Shown here one piece after another: positions 8,222-17,808 of a stretch of 64,000 nucleotides of DNA. Below the pieces are notes generated by a model that saw only the letters and a list, made by a program, of their open reading frames with translations, did not search any database and was not told the DNA's origin. Source of the stretch: an uncultured Pelagibacteraceae bacterium (GTDB lineage Bacteria; Pseudomonadota; Alphaproteobacteria; Pelagibacterales; Pelagibacteraceae); the NCBI GenBank assembly GCA_902620525.1, contig CACNIK010000003.1, positions 87,131 to 151,130 of the forward strand. The letters are read 5' to 3'. Position numbers and translations under genes: made by a program. Position 1 is the stretch's first letter. Each line of letters begins with the position of its first letter.

Positions 8222-10474
8222 TTATTTAAAAAATTCCTCAATTTTAACTGGTTCCTTACTAATCATGTATTTATATACATTAACGTTTTCCAGAACTCTC
8301 TGAACATAATTCCTAGTTTCTTTAAACCTTATTAATTCAATCCAGTCTATATAACTTAATTGATTTTTAGTTGGATCACCATTAACTCTTCTCCAAGTTT
8401 TTACCCTATTAGGACCCGCGTTATAGGCTGCTATTGCGAATGGATAAACTCCGTTATAATCTGTTAATAATCCGTCAAAATAATAAGACCCTAATTTTAT
8501 ATTATAAATAGGATCATCTGTTAAACCACTAATGCTATAAGGCAGCTTTGCTTGCTTTGCTACAATCTTTGCGGTGTATTTCATTAACTGCATCATGCCT
8601 CTAGCACCAGCATAACTGTTTGCTTTACTATCAAATTCACTTTCTTGTCTAATTATAGCATGTATCATTTCACTCGGGGGCATAGGTTTGTTGTTAATTT
8701 CTCTTGGCGTTGAAATAATCGGATAATTATATTTTAAATAAAATCTTCTTTCATAGGAAGCTTTTTTAGAAATTTGAATAGCAAAATCATATCTCTCTAT
8801 TTCTGTGGATAACTTTGCCGCTAATACTTCGCTACCTTGCTCAATATTTAAATTTGCTAGATGTTTAAGCACATCTTTTGAATATTTTGTGTGATCTAGC
8901 TCTTTGAGAATTTTAATAATTCTAACAAGTCTATTTTTTGAGAATTCTTTTTCATAATCTTTGGAATATGAAGCATCTTCTTTTAAAGTAAATTCTCCTC
9001 CATAATTAATTTCTTTGAAACTAAGCTGTCCATAATATGTTGTTAAAAATTTTGAGCCAGCTTTAAAATATTCTTCAGCTTTTTTGGTGTTACCGGTTTC
9101 TTGATATGACTTTCCTAACCAGTAAGCACCCCTTGCTACACTAATAGGGTAACTTACATTGTCATAAAAATTTAAAAAATGGTTTATAGCATATTCTTGT
9201 GATTTAAGGAATGAATGGGCAATCCAACCCGCTAACCACTCAGCTTCTGCAAATTCTGGTCCTGAAGAGAGTGAGTGTTCACTTGCTACTTTATAAGCAG
9301 TTTTATACCTTTTTTTATAAATTAAACTTCTAACTATACTTTCTCTTTGTTTCCACCATAGGTCAGCTCTTACTAGTTCTTCCTCTGATCTATTTGAATT
9401 ATCGTAAAGAATTTGAAGAGAAGACTCTAACCTTCCTCTTCTGTTTCTCCATTTTAATCTATCGTATTCAAGTCCAATATCTTTTTTAAATCTATCAGGA
9501 ACTTTTGCAATAGCATTATCAACTCCGTAAGAGTTACTCATTAATATTTGTCTAGCGTTATATAAGGCTTTAAAATCTGATGGCAAATAGACAAGCATTC
9601 TCTTAAGATCCCAATATTTTCTGTTCCAGGCCAAATAATCTGCTCTTTTAATATGATCTTCACTATCTAATATTGATTTGAATTTCTTTCGATAAAATCT
9701 TAATTGACTCTTACTTAAATCTGCATTTATCCAACCTTCCTTAACTAATTCTTTAGAACTATTAATATCTTTAAGATCAAAATATGCTTCACCTAATTTT
9801 AGTTTTCCTGTACCGCTAACAGGCGGAAAATCTTCAAACCATCTAATTATATTTTTAGGAGAGGAATTTTTGAGATAAATTTTTTGTTCAGCTAAATATT
9901 GTAATCTTCCTATTCTTGGAAAATCTGAATTATTTCTTATAAAGTTTTCATATGTTGAAAATGTTGCATTGTTTGAACTCTTCATTAAATAAAGCCACTG
10001 AACAAATAATTTAAAGTCTTTATCTTTTATTTTTTCAGATGTTTTGTATCCGGTAATCACTTTTCCTGATTTTATTTGACTAAATGCTATTTTTGCCCTT
10101 TCAAAATCTTTTTGATTTAAAAACTTTGATTTTTTAACTGAAGCAGTTGTTTTTCTAATTGTTTTTGGCTTTTTTTGAGGTAATACGAAGGCATCGATAT
10201 TAATTTTTTTTTCAATTTTTTTTACTATTTTTTCTTCTTCTTTTGTTTTTACTTTAATTTTCTCTTTAACCTCCTCATTTTTTTGAGTAGTTTCAGTTTT
10301 AATAATTGGTTTTGATTGTGGTAATAAGTCTTTACTTGATGCTCTAGGCTTTTCAATTTTTTTAAAAACTGAAGGTTTGTCTTTAGGCAATATGAAATTT
10401 TCATCAGCTAAACTGATGTGATTTGTATCAATTAAAAGCAATAAAATAGCTAGACTAATTAATCGAATAAGCAT
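8222..10474 (-). CDS. slt: Soluble lytic murein transglycosylase (Slt70-like)
   Basis: This periplasmic enzyme cleaves the peptidoglycan glycan strand with formation of 1,6-anhydro ends. The 750 residues begin with a signal peptide (about 1-23). A Lys/Glu/Pro-rich low-complexity linker (about 25-125) contains three spaced copies of a (I/L/V)LPxxKP motif. A long superhelical TPR-like domain follows (about 125-590). The C-terminal SLT domain has the catalytic Glu in IIRQESEFD and the motifs GARGMMQLM and AYNAGPNRV. It is divergent from dapA across 33 bp and ends beside tRNA-Ser. The linker is longer than in E. coli Slt and could span the periplasm or bind the wall; that is inference. Confidence 0.92.
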   Translation of the reverse strand: MLIRLISLAILLLLIDTNHISLADENFILPKDKPSVFKKIEKPRASSKDLLPQSKPIIKTETTQKNEEVKEKIKVKTKEEEKIVKKIEKKINIDAFVLPQKKPKTIRKTTASVKKSKFLNQKDFERAKIAFSQIKSGKVITGYKTSEKIKDKDFKLFVQWLYLMKSSNNATFSTYENFIRNNSDFPRIGRLQYLAEQKIYLKNSSPKNIIRWFEDFPPVSGTGKLKLGEAYFDLKDINSSKELVKEGWINADLSKSQLRFYRKKFKSILDSEDHIKRADYLAWNRKYWDLKRMLVYLPSDFKALYNARQILMSNSYGVDNAIAKVPDRFKKDIGLEYDRLKWRNRRGRLESSLQILYDNSNRSEEELVRADLWWKQRESIVRSLIYKKRYKTAYKVASEHSLSSGPEFAEAEWLAGWIAHSFLKSQEYAINHFLNFYDNVSYPISVARGAYWLGKSYQETGNTKKAEEYFKAGSKFLTTYYGQLSFKEINYGGEFTLKEDASYSKDYEKEFSKNRLVRIIKILKELDHTKYSKDVLKHLANLNIEQGSEVLAAKLSTEIERYDFAIQISKKASYERRFYLKYNYPIISTPREINNKPMPPSEMIHAIIRQESEFDSKANSYAGARGMMQLMKYTAKIVAKQAKLPYSISGLTDDPIYNIKLGSYYFDGLLTDYNGVYPFAIAAYNAGPNRVKTWRRVNGDPTKNQLSYIDWIELIRFKETRNYVQRVLENVNVYKYMISKEPVKIEEFFK

Positions 10475-10507
10475 AAAAATAGATAATAATTAATCTTATA
10501 TTGATTT

Positions 10508-11380
10508 ATGTTCAAAGGTTCAATCGTAGCGTTAATAACACCGTTTAAAAATAATAAATTAGACGAGGCCAATTATAGTAAAATATTACACCACCATCTT
10601 AAAAATGGCACTAATGGCGTTGTACCGGCTGGTACAACTGGCGAGTCTCCAACTTTATCTCATATTGAACATAAAAAAGTAATTGAGATAGCAATTAAAG
10701 AATGTAAAGGTAAAATTCCAGTTATAGCTGGTACTGGCTCTAATTCTACTTCAGAAGCAATAGAACTTTCGAAACATGCGGAAAATGCTGGTGCAGACGG
10801 TCTACTCATTGTAACGCCATATTATAATAAACCAACTCAGGAAGGATTATACCAACATTATAAGTCAATTAATGACAGCGTAGGTATTCCAATCATCATT
10901 TATAATATACCTTCTAGATCTGTTATTGATATGACAGTAGATACAATGGCAAGATTATATGAGTTAAAAAATATTAAAGGTGTAAAAGATGCTACAGGTG
11001 ATTTAAACAGGGTATCTATGCAGCTTAACAAAATGGGAAAAGAGTTTATCCAATTAACCGGAGAGGATGATAATGCGCTCGAATTTAATAAAAGGGGAGG
11101 CGTTGGTTGTATAAGTGTTACCGCTAACGTTGCAACAAAACTTTGCGCCGATTTTCATAAAGCCTCCTTGTCGAAAGACAATGAAACTGCACAATCGATC
11201 AATAATCTTTTGTCTCCATTACATAAAGCACTCTTCATTGAAAGCAATCCTTCACCGGTAAAATATGCTGCATCTCTTTTAAAGCTTTCTCCGGCAGAAG
11301 TAAGACTGCCATTAGTACAAGTAACTGAAAAAACAAAAAAAGAAGTAGAAAAAGCACTTAAATTTGCAAAACTACTCTAA
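10508..11380 (+). CDS. dapA: 4-hydroxy-tetrahydrodipicolinate synthase
   Basis: DapA condenses pyruvate with aspartate semialdehyde, the first committed step to lysine and diaminopimelate. The 290 residues match the usual length of about 292. Visible are [10 protein letters not shown] (pyruvate-binding Thr pair), Tyr132 in IIYNIPSRS and the Schiff-base Lys160 in KGVKDAT, all at nearly E. coli numbering. It opens a ten-gene + strand run that continues through recO, and it shares its stop with the smpB start (TAATG). Product and start are well supported. Confidence 0.96.
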   Translation: MFKGSIVALITPFKNNKLDEANYSKILHHHLKNGTNGVVPAGTTGESPTLSHIEHKKVIEIAIKECKGKIPVIAGTGSNSTSEAIELSKHAENAGADGLLIVTPYYNKPTQEGLYQHYKSINDSVGIPIIIYNIPSRSVIDMTVDTMARLYELKNIKGVKDATGDLNRVSMQLNKMGKEFIQLTGEDDNALEFNKRGGVGCISVTANVATKLCADFHKASLSKDNETAQSINNLLSPLHKALFIESNPSPVKYAASLLKLSPAEVRLPLVQVTEKTKKEVEKALKFAKLL

Positions 11381-11850
11381 TGAAATCAAAAAATGTTTCT
11401 CAAAAAATTATTTGCTTAAACCGCAAAGCAAGTTTTAATTACTATTTTAAAGAATTATATGAAGCTGGTATTGTGTTAAAAGGGTCCGAGGTGAAATCAT
11501 TACGAATTGGCAAAGGAAGTATAGCCGACTCTTATGCTGTAGACATAGGTGGTGAAATATTTTTAATCAATTCACATATTCCATTGTATAAGCAATCTTC
11601 ATACAATAATCATGATCCAAAAAGAGAGAGAAAATTACTACTGTCAAAAAAACAAATTAATACTCTAATTGGTAGAATTAATCAGGAAGGAATGACCATT
11701 GTACCAACAAAAATGTACTTTTATAAAGGTAAAGCAAAAATACAAGTAGCTGTAGGCAAAGGGAAAAAATTATATGATAAAAGGTTAGTTAAGAAAAAAA
11801 GAGATTGGCAGAGAGAAAAAGCAAAAATTTTTAGTAGAAAAAACAAATGA
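11380..11850 (+). CDS. smpB: SsrA-binding protein SmpB
   Basis: SmpB binds tmRNA and brings it to stalled ribosomes for trans-translation. The 156-residue protein has the beta-barrel motifs [24 protein letters not shown] and [21 protein letters not shown], and ends in a basic tail ([17 protein letters not shown]) that enters the ribosomal A site. It overlaps dapA by 1 bp and folK by 4 bp. dapA-smpB adjacency is widespread in alphaproteobacteria. The tmRNA gene itself is not recognisable in this window. Confidence 0.96.
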   Translation: MKSKNVSQKIICLNRKASFNYYFKELYEAGIVLKGSEVKSLRIGKGSIADSYAVDIGGEIFLINSHIPLYKQSSYNNHDPKRERKLLLSKKQINTLIGRINQEGMTIVPTKMYFYKGKAKIQVAVGKGKKLYDKRLVKKKRDWQREKAKIFSRKNK

Positions 11851-12359
11851 TTTATTTAAATATAGGGTCAAATCTTCCGTTAGAGGAGGGAGGTAGAGAA
11901 ACCAATATATTAAAAGCAATAAACTACTTAAAGAATTTAAATTTAAAGTTAATAAAAATATCGAGTTTATATGAAACTCCATCATACCCAAATAGTTCAG
12001 ATCCAAAATTTATAAATCTATGTGTCAAATTTGAAAGCAACCTTAAAGCAATTGAGTTACTCAATGAATTAAAAAAAATTGAAAAAAAACTCGGAAGAAC
12101 TCGGATTAAAAAGAATGAGCCAAGAACATGTGATATAGATATAATCGATTTTAACGGTGAAATTATTAAAAACGATGAACTAGAAACGCCACACCCAAGG
12201 CTACATTTAAGAAATTTTGTAATTTACCCTTTAAAAGAGATTGAGCCTAATTGGTTTCATCCAATATATAATAAAAATATAGATAGTTTTTTTAAAGAAT
12301 TAGATAAAAATTCCCATAATGAGATTACAAGACTTATTAAAAGTGGTATATTGAATTAA
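11847..12359 (+). CDS. folK: 2-amino-4-hydroxy-6-hydroxymethyldihydropteridine pyrophosphokinase
   Basis: FolK transfers pyrophosphate from ATP to 6-hydroxymethyl-dihydropterin in folate synthesis. The 170 residues begin with [13 protein letters not shown] and contain [33 protein letters not shown] (metal-binding Asp pair) and [16 protein letters not shown]. These are the main family motifs in order. It overlaps smpB by 4 bp (ATGA) and the rel gene by 1 bp. The length is normal and nothing is missing. Confidence 0.94.
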   Translation: MIYLNIGSNLPLEEGGRETNILKAINYLKNLNLKLIKISSLYETPSYPNSSDPKFINLCVKFESNLKAIELLNELKKIEKKLGRTRIKKNEPRTCDIDIIDFNGEIIKNDELETPHPRLHLRNFVIYPLKEIEPNWFHPIYNKNIDSFFKELDKNSHNEITRLIKSGILN

Positions 12360-14104
12360 TGATTAATAACAATGAATTAATAAATGAAATTAAGTCTTAT
12401 AATAAATTTCTAAATCATGACTCACTAAATAAGGCATTTAAATTTGCTATTGACGCTCATAAGAACCAAAAAAGAGATGAAGGCGTTCCATACATTATTC
12501 ACCCAGTGGCTGTAGCAAAAATTCTCACAGATTTAAAACTTGATAGTGCAACTATTACTACTGGATTGTTACATGACACAATCGAAGATACTAAAGTAAC
12601 TTATGAAACAGTTAAAAAAGAATTTGGTGAAGAGGTTGCAAATTTAGTTGATGGAGTGACTAAAATTTCTGCTCTTGAAGATAAAGCTTCGAGTGACTCT
12701 AAAGCTGAAAATTTTAGAAAGTTAATCTTAGCAACTTCTAAAGATATCCGTGTTTTATTGGTAAAATTAGCAGACAGACTACACAACATGAGAACTATCA
12801 AATTTGTTAAAGGTAAAGAAAAAATGGTGCGAAAAGCAAAAGAGACCATGGAAATTTATGCACCTTTAGCAGATAGAATGGGAATGAATAGGATACGAGA
12901 TGAATTAGAAGATTTATCTTTTGAAATATTAAACAAGAAAGCAAGGGATTTGATACAAGAAAGACTTAAGTTTATTAAAAACAATAGAGATGACAATTTT
13001 AAAATGATTTCAGTAGATTTAATAAATCTACTAAAAGAAAATGGAGTCACGGCTCAAATAGCAGGGAGGGAAAAAACTCCTTTTTCAATTTGGCGTAAGA
13101 TGCAAAACAAAAAAATATCTTTAGAACAATTGACTGACATTGTAGGTTTTAGAATTTTATTAAATTCTGTTGAGGATTGTTATAAAACTCTTGGTATTTT
13201 ACATTCCAAATACTCTGCAATTCCAGGAAAATTTAAAGATTATATTTCTACACCTAAAATTAATAAGTATAAATCTATCCATACTGCTTTAATAGGTCCA
13301 TATAAACAAAGAATTGAAATACAAATAAGAACTTATGAAATGCATGAGTTTGCTGAAAGAGGTATCGCATCTCATTGGAAATATAAATCTTCAGAAAAAT
13401 TTTCTGAACTTTCTTGGAAAGAATATGATTGGCTAAGAGATTTAGTTGAAATTATTGAAACAGGAAATAGTCCTGAGCATTATTATGAATTTACAAAATT
13501 GCAAATGTTTCAAGATAACGTTTTTTGTTTTACACCCAAAGGAGCAGTAATTAAATTACCTAAAAATGGTACCCCAATAGATTTTGCTTATGCTGTTCAC
13601 ACTAAAGTTGGCGATACAGCTATAGGATGTGAAATTAATGGTAAAGAAATGCCAGTCCAAACAATACTTAAAAATGGAGATATGGTTAAAATTCTTACAT
13701 CTGCAAATGTTTCACCTTCTCTTCATTGGTTGTCATCTTCAAAAACAGGAAAGGCACGTGCTTCAATAAGAAGGTATTGGCAAGGCAGGAGTAATAAACA
13801 GCAGAACGAGGAAAAAGTATATAATACATCTTTAATAATTGACTTGCCTCATAATCCTGGTGTTTTAGGAGAAATAAGTACTTTAATTGGTCTCAACAAA
13901 AGTAATATTGTGAATATTGAACTTTTAAAAAGAAAAGAAGATTATTTACAATTTTCTTTCGATATTCAGATTAAAGATTTGAAAAATTTTACAAACTTGA
14001 TAAGTCAGATTAAACAAAAAGATTATAAATTTAAAATAGTTAGACATAAAAATAAAAAAAATGCTTTCTTACAAAGAATCTTTGAAAATTTTAAAAGAAG
14101 CTAA
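12359..14104 (+). CDS. spoT: Bifunctional (p)ppGpp synthetase/hydrolase, shortened Rel/SpoT
   Basis: The protein makes and degrades (p)ppGpp, the starvation alarmone. The HD hydrolase domain (about 25-180) has His72-Asp73 and the following Glu-Asp in HDTIEDT. The synthetase domain (about 220-345) has SIWRKMQNKK and NKYKSIHTAL. The TGS domain (about 385-447) is complete. After SLHWLSSSKTGKARASIRRYW the sequence passes almost directly to a C-terminal ACT domain (about 490-570). At 581 residues it is about 120 shorter than the usual 700, because the helical and zinc-finger/conserved-cysteine regions are nearly absent. It overlaps pyrE by 44 bp. Confidence 0.93.
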   Translation: MINNNELINEIKSYNKFLNHDSLNKAFKFAIDAHKNQKRDEGVPYIIHPVAVAKILTDLKLDSATITTGLLHDTIEDTKVTYETVKKEFGEEVANLVDGVTKISALEDKASSDSKAENFRKLILATSKDIRVLLVKLADRLHNMRTIKFVKGKEKMVRKAKETMEIYAPLADRMGMNRIRDELEDLSFEILNKKARDLIQERLKFIKNNRDDNFKMISVDLINLLKENGVTAQIAGREKTPFSIWRKMQNKKISLEQLTDIVGFRILLNSVEDCYKTLGILHSKYSAIPGKFKDYISTPKINKYKSIHTALIGPYKQRIEIQIRTYEMHEFAERGIASHWKYKSSEKFSELSWKEYDWLRDLVEIIETGNSPEHYYEFTKLQMFQDNVFCFTPKGAVIKLPKNGTPIDFAYAVHTKVGDTAIGCEINGKEMPVQTILKNGDMVKILTSANVSPSLHWLSSSKTGKARASIRRYWQGRSNKQQNEEKVYNTSLIIDLPHNPGVLGEISTLIGLNKSNIVNIELLKRKEDYLQFSFDIQIKDLKNFTNLISQIKQKDYKFKIVRHKNKKNAFLQRIFENFKRS

Positions 14105-14642
14105 TGCCCTTATAGAGGGTCATTTTATATTATCTTCAGGATTACACAGTCCACAATACGTTCAATGCGCCCAATTAATGAGCAAACCAGACAAAGCAAA
14201 AAAGATTTGTGAGTCTCTCTCAGAAAAAATTAATAGTGAATTTAAAGAATTTGACATTATATTATCTCCTGCTATGGGAGGCATTGTAATCGGCTATGAG
14301 ATTGGTAGATTATTAAATAAAGAGACTATATTTTCCGAAAGAGTTAATGGAGAATTTAAACTAAGAAGAGATTTTATAATAAAAAAAGATCAAAATGTTT
14401 TAATTGTAGAAGATGTTATTACTACAGGAAAATCAAGTTTAGAATGCTCAAAATTAGTATTAGATAACGAAGCAAATATTGTTGGATATGCATGTTTGAT
14501 TAACAGGTCCAATGGAAAATCTTCTTTAAAAGGAAAAATTGTTTCTCAGGTTGATTTAAATATTCCAACATACACAGAAGAAAATTTACCAAGTAGCTTA
14601 TCATCTCTTAAAGCAGTAAAACCTGGAAGCAGAAATCTTTAA
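14061..14642 (+). CDS. pyrE: Orotate phosphoribosyltransferase
   Basis: PyrE joins orotate to PRPP to form OMP in pyrimidine synthesis. The 193 residues open with SYKESLKILKEANALIEGHF and SSGLHSPQYVQC, and show the PRPP loop VLIVEDVITTGKSS with its acidic pair. The ATG at 14061 lies 44 bp inside the rel gene. It fits because the first helix aligns with the normal PyrE N-terminus and no later ATG precedes the substrate motif. It shares one base with pdxJ. Confidence 0.94.
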   Translation: MLSYKESLKILKEANALIEGHFILSSGLHSPQYVQCAQLMSKPDKAKKICESLSEKINSEFKEFDIILSPAMGGIVIGYEIGRLLNKETIFSERVNGEFKLRRDFIIKKDQNVLIVEDVITTGKSSLECSKLVLDNEANIVGYACLINRSNGKSSLKGKIVSQVDLNIPTYTEENLPSSLSSLKAVKPGSRNL

Positions 14643-15367
14643 TGAGTAAAATCAGACTTGGAGTGAATATAGACCATGTTGCAACTGTAAGAAACGCAAG
14701 AGGTGAAGCTTATCCTAGTCCTTTGAGAGCAGCTTTGTTGGCAGAGAAGAGCGGGGCTAAGTCTGTTACAATACATTTAAGAGAAGATAGACGTCATATA
14801 AAAGAATTAGATCTTAAAGAAATTAAATCGAAATTAAAAATTCCACTTAATCTTGAAATAGCCGCTACTAACGAAATGCTGAAAATAGCTTTAAAAAGCA
14901 AACCAGATTTTATTTGCATCGTTCCAGAGAAAAGGCAAGAATTAACCACAGAAGGTGGTTTAAACTTAAGCCATAGGAATAAATTTTTAAATAAATTGAT
15001 AAAAAAACTAAAAAAAAATAGATTCAGAGTAAGTTTATTTATTGAACCTAGCATCCAAGATGTAAAAAAGTCACAAGAATTAAAGGCTGATTGTGTGGAA
15101 ATTCATACAGGAAGATTTTGCAATCTTGTTAATAAAAATAAAAATTTCAATTACGAACTTAATAGGATTAAAAAAGCTGTTGTTTTGGGTAACAAACTAG
15201 GTTTAGAGGTACATGCAGGTCACGGTCTGACATTTAAATCTGCTAAAATATTAAAAAAAATCAATGGAATTAATGAATTTAATATTGGACATTTTCTTAT
15301 TGGAGAGTCAATTTTTGAAGGTTTAGGCAAAACTATTAAAAAATTTAAAAGGATTTTGCATAAATGA
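14642..15367 (+). CDS. pdxJ: Pyridoxine 5'-phosphate synthase
   Basis: PdxJ closes the pyridine ring from 1-deoxyxylulose 5-phosphate and 3-amino-2-oxopropyl phosphate in vitamin B6 synthesis. The 241-residue TIM barrel begins with RLGVNIDHVATVRNARG and contains VTIHLREDRRHI, CIVPEKRQELTTEGG, VEIHTGRFC and GLEVHAGHGLTF, the standard active-site strands. It is followed by acpS with a 4 bp overlap. The pdxJ-acpS-lepB-rnc order is an old proteobacterial arrangement. Confidence 0.96.
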   Translation: MSKIRLGVNIDHVATVRNARGEAYPSPLRAALLAEKSGAKSVTIHLREDRRHIKELDLKEIKSKLKIPLNLEIAATNEMLKIALKSKPDFICIVPEKRQELTTEGGLNLSHRNKFLNKLIKKLKKNRFRVSLFIEPSIQDVKKSQELKADCVEIHTGRFCNLVNKNKNFNYELNRIKKAVVLGNKLGLEVHAGHGLTFKSAKILKKINGINEFNIGHFLIGESIFEGLGKTIKKFKRILHK

Positions 15368-15747
15368 AACTATTCGGTGTTGGCACTGATATAATACAAG
15401 TAAATAGATTAAAAAAATCTCTTAACAAAAAACCATTTTTATCAAGAATATACAGCAAGGAAGAAATTTTAAAGTGTAAAAGAAGTAAAGTAAATTCTAA
15501 TTGTTTTGCAAAAAGATTTGCTGCTAAAGAGGCATTCTCAAAAGCCTTAGGAACAGGTATATCTAAAGGTATAAGTTTCAATGAAATCATCGTTTTAAAT
15601 GAAAAATCTGGTAAACCATATATAAAGTTAATTAATAAGACAAAAAAAATTGTCGAGAGAAAACTAAAAAAAAAAGTATACAAAATCTCTTTGTCAATTG
15701 CAGACGAAAAAGATTATGCCGTTGCGTTTGTTACAATTTCAATATGA
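15364..15747 (+). CDS. acpS: Holo-[acyl-carrier-protein] synthase
   Basis: AcpS moves 4'-phosphopantetheine from CoA to acyl carrier protein. The 127 residues contain GVGTDIIQVNRLKKS (metal-binding Asp) and FAKRFAAKEAFSKALGTGI (Glu and Lys of the active site), with SLSIADEKDYAVAFV at the end. It overlaps pdxJ and lepB by 4 bp each, so translation is probably coupled. Length is typical. Confidence 0.95.
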   Translation: MKLFGVGTDIIQVNRLKKSLNKKPFLSRIYSKEEILKCKRSKVNSNCFAKRFAAKEAFSKALGTGISKGISFNEIIVLNEKSGKPYIKLINKTKKIVERKLKKKVYKISLSIADEKDYAVAFVTISI

Positions 15748-16481
15748 AAAAAAATATAAAAAATGTTGTAATAGATAATATCAAAACTCTCATTTATGCT
15801 CTTATTATTGCTATACTTTTAAGATCTTTGTTGTATCAGCCTTTTTATATTCCATCATCATCAATGGAACCAACTTTGCTTGTTGGTGATAGATTGTTTG
15901 TTTCTAAATTCGCTTATGGTTATAGCAAACATTCATTTCCATTTAGTCCACCCATATATAAAAAAAGAATATTTTTTAAAGAGCCGCAGAGAGGAGATCT
16001 AGTGGTCTTTAAAACACCATCAGACAATAGAACTGATTACATTAAAAGATTAATAGGCAAGCCGGGTGATACTCTACAATTTAAAAATGGAGATATTTAT
16101 TTAAATAAAAAGAAAATAATAAAAAATAAAATAGATGAAAGTATGAGTATTAGATGTGGTAAAATAAATTTTCCTGTAAAAATTTATGAGGAAACTTTAC
16201 CAAATGGAGTAAAATATAAAGCCGTTTATAACAGTGCTGGAACCCTTCAAAATACAGATGTGTACACAGTACCAGATAACAATTATTTTTTATTAGGTGA
16301 TAATAGAGACTGTTCAAAGGATAGCAGATTTCTATCCGAAGTAGGCTATGTAAATAAATTAAATTTAGTTGGAAAAGCAGAACTAATTTTTTTTTCAAAT
16401 GATACATTGAAGAGCAGTGTTTTAAAATTTTGGAATTGGAAAAACTCTTTTAGATTTAAAAGAACATTTAAAAAATTATGA
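15744..16481 (+). CDS. lepB: Signal peptidase I
   Basis: LepB removes signal peptides from exported proteins at the outer face of the inner membrane. The 245 residues have one N-terminal membrane anchor (about 10-28), then the nucleophile in PSSSMEPTLLVGDRLFV. The general base Lys is in DYIKRLIGKPGD, and GDNRDCSKDSR lies near the C-terminus. The single anchor is usual for alphaproteobacteria, unlike E. coli LepB with two. The gene lies between acpS and rnc with 4 bp overlaps on both sides. Confidence 0.95.
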   Translation: MKKNIKNVVIDNIKTLIYALIIAILLRSLLYQPFYIPSSSMEPTLLVGDRLFVSKFAYGYSKHSFPFSPPIYKKRIFFKEPQRGDLVVFKTPSDNRTDYIKRLIGKPGDTLQFKNGDIYLNKKKIIKNKIDESMSIRCGKINFPVKIYEETLPNGVKYKAVYNSAGTLQNTDVYTVPDNNYFLLGDNRDCSKDSRFLSEVGYVNKLNLVGKAELIFFSNDTLKSSVLKFWNWKNSFRFKRTFKKL

Positions 16482-17143
16482 TTAGTAGATTAAAAGATTT
16501 AGAGGAGGCTATTAAATATAAATTTAATTCTAAAGACCTATTGACACGGTGTTTAACCCACAAAAGCTATGATGAATATATTAATAATGAAAAACTTGAA
16601 TTTTTAGGAGACAGAGTTTTAGGACTAGTGATTTCAAAAAATTTACTAATTAAATACCCTAATGAGAAAGAGGGTGTTATCGACAAAAAATATGCAAATC
16701 TTGTTAATAAAAAAAAATGTGCGGAAATTGCTAATATACTAAATTTAAAAAAATACATGTTGTTAGGTTCAAATTACAAAAAAAATGAGCACAAAAATGA
16801 AAAGATTTCTGGGGATTGTCTAGAGGCACTTATCGGAGCAATTTTTATAGATGGTAATTTAAAAAATGCAGAGAAATTTATTTTAAAATATTGGGACTCT
16901 TCTCTCAAGCAGTCTGATTTAACAATCGTCGATTCAAAAACAAAATTACAAGAATATAGTCTTAAAAAATTTAAAAAACTTCCTACTTATACTTTATTAA
17001 AAACTTCTGGGCCTCATCATAAACCAATTTTTAAAGTTACTGCTAAAACACCTAATTCAAAAATGATTACTGCAACTGGATCATCAAAAAAAGAAGCTCA
17101 ACAAAATGCAGCAAAAAAATTAATTGAAGATTTAAAAATATGA
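16478..17143 (+). CDS. rnc: Ribonuclease III
   Basis: RNase III cuts double-stranded RNA, including rRNA precursors. The 221 residues include the signature EKLEFLGDRVLGLVI (catalytic carboxylates) and GDCLEALIGAIFIDG in the nuclease domain. A C-terminal double-stranded RNA-binding domain follows (about 150-220, with LQEYSLKKFKKLPTY and GSSKKEAQQNAAKKLIE). It overlaps lepB and recO by 4 bp each. The GTPase gene era, often found between rnc and recO, is absent here. Confidence 0.96.
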   Translation: MISRLKDLEEAIKYKFNSKDLLTRCLTHKSYDEYINNEKLEFLGDRVLGLVISKNLLIKYPNEKEGVIDKKYANLVNKKKCAEIANILNLKKYMLLGSNYKKNEHKNEKISGDCLEALIGAIFIDGNLKNAEKFILKYWDSSLKQSDLTIVDSKTKLQEYSLKKFKKLPTYTLLKTSGPHHKPIFKVTAKTPNSKMITATGSSKKEAQQNAAKKLIEDLKI

Positions 17144-17808
17144 ACTGGGAAGATGAGGGCTATTTATTAAGTAAAAAAAAGTTTCGTGAAAATGCAGTTA
17201 TAATTAGTGCTTTTACTAAAACACACGGTAAAATTTCAGGAATAGTTTATGGGGGCACTTCAAGAAAGATTAAAAACTATTTACAAATAGGAAACAAAAT
17301 ATTCTTAATACACAACTCAAAAAATCGTAACAAATTAGGTTATTTAAAAACTGAAATTATAGAAGCTGTTAGCCCTAGATATTTTAATGATAAAAAAAGA
17401 TCTTACCTAATTTTATCTGTTGCTGACTTACTTAATTCTTTACTACCAGATGAAGAGCCACATAATAATATTTATTTATCATTAGATAATCTAATAAGAA
17501 ACTTAGATGATAAAAGTTGGCCTTTAATTTATTCATTTTGGGAGGTAAATCTTATTAAGGAATTAGGTTTTGGATTTACAACTGACAATGCAAGTTCTTC
17601 AAAAGATATTTTATCTATAAACATAGATAATATTTCATATAAAATTCCAAAGTTTATCATTAATGGCAAAATTCCAGACAATTTTTCAAAAGAAATTATA
17701 AATCACGCTTTATCTTTTACTCGGAATTTGATGTTAAATAAATTTTTTTTACCTAATAATTTGTACTTACCAAAGTCCAGGGTACTTTTTGAAAGTTGTT
17801 TTTCCTAA
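17140..17808 (+). CDS. recO: DNA repair protein RecO
   Basis: RecO loads RecA onto SSB-covered single-stranded DNA in the RecFOR pathway. The 222-residue protein has the N-terminal OB-fold start (WEDEGYLLSKKKFRENAVIISAF then THGKISGIVYGG) and a helical C-terminal domain with YSFWEVNLIKELGFG. It is slightly shorter than the usual 240, and the zinc-binding Cys residues of some RecO proteins are not seen. It ends the dapA-recO run and overlaps the convergent hemB by 4 bp. Confidence 0.9.
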   Translation: MNWEDEGYLLSKKKFRENAVIISAFTKTHGKISGIVYGGTSRKIKNYLQIGNKIFLIHNSKNRNKLGYLKTEIIEAVSPRYFNDKKRSYLILSVADLLNSLLPDEEPHNNIYLSLDNLIRNLDDKSWPLIYSFWEVNLIKELGFGFTTDNASSSKDILSINIDNISYKIPKFIINGKIPDNFSKEIINHALSFTRNLMLNKFFLPNNLYLPKSRVLFESCFS

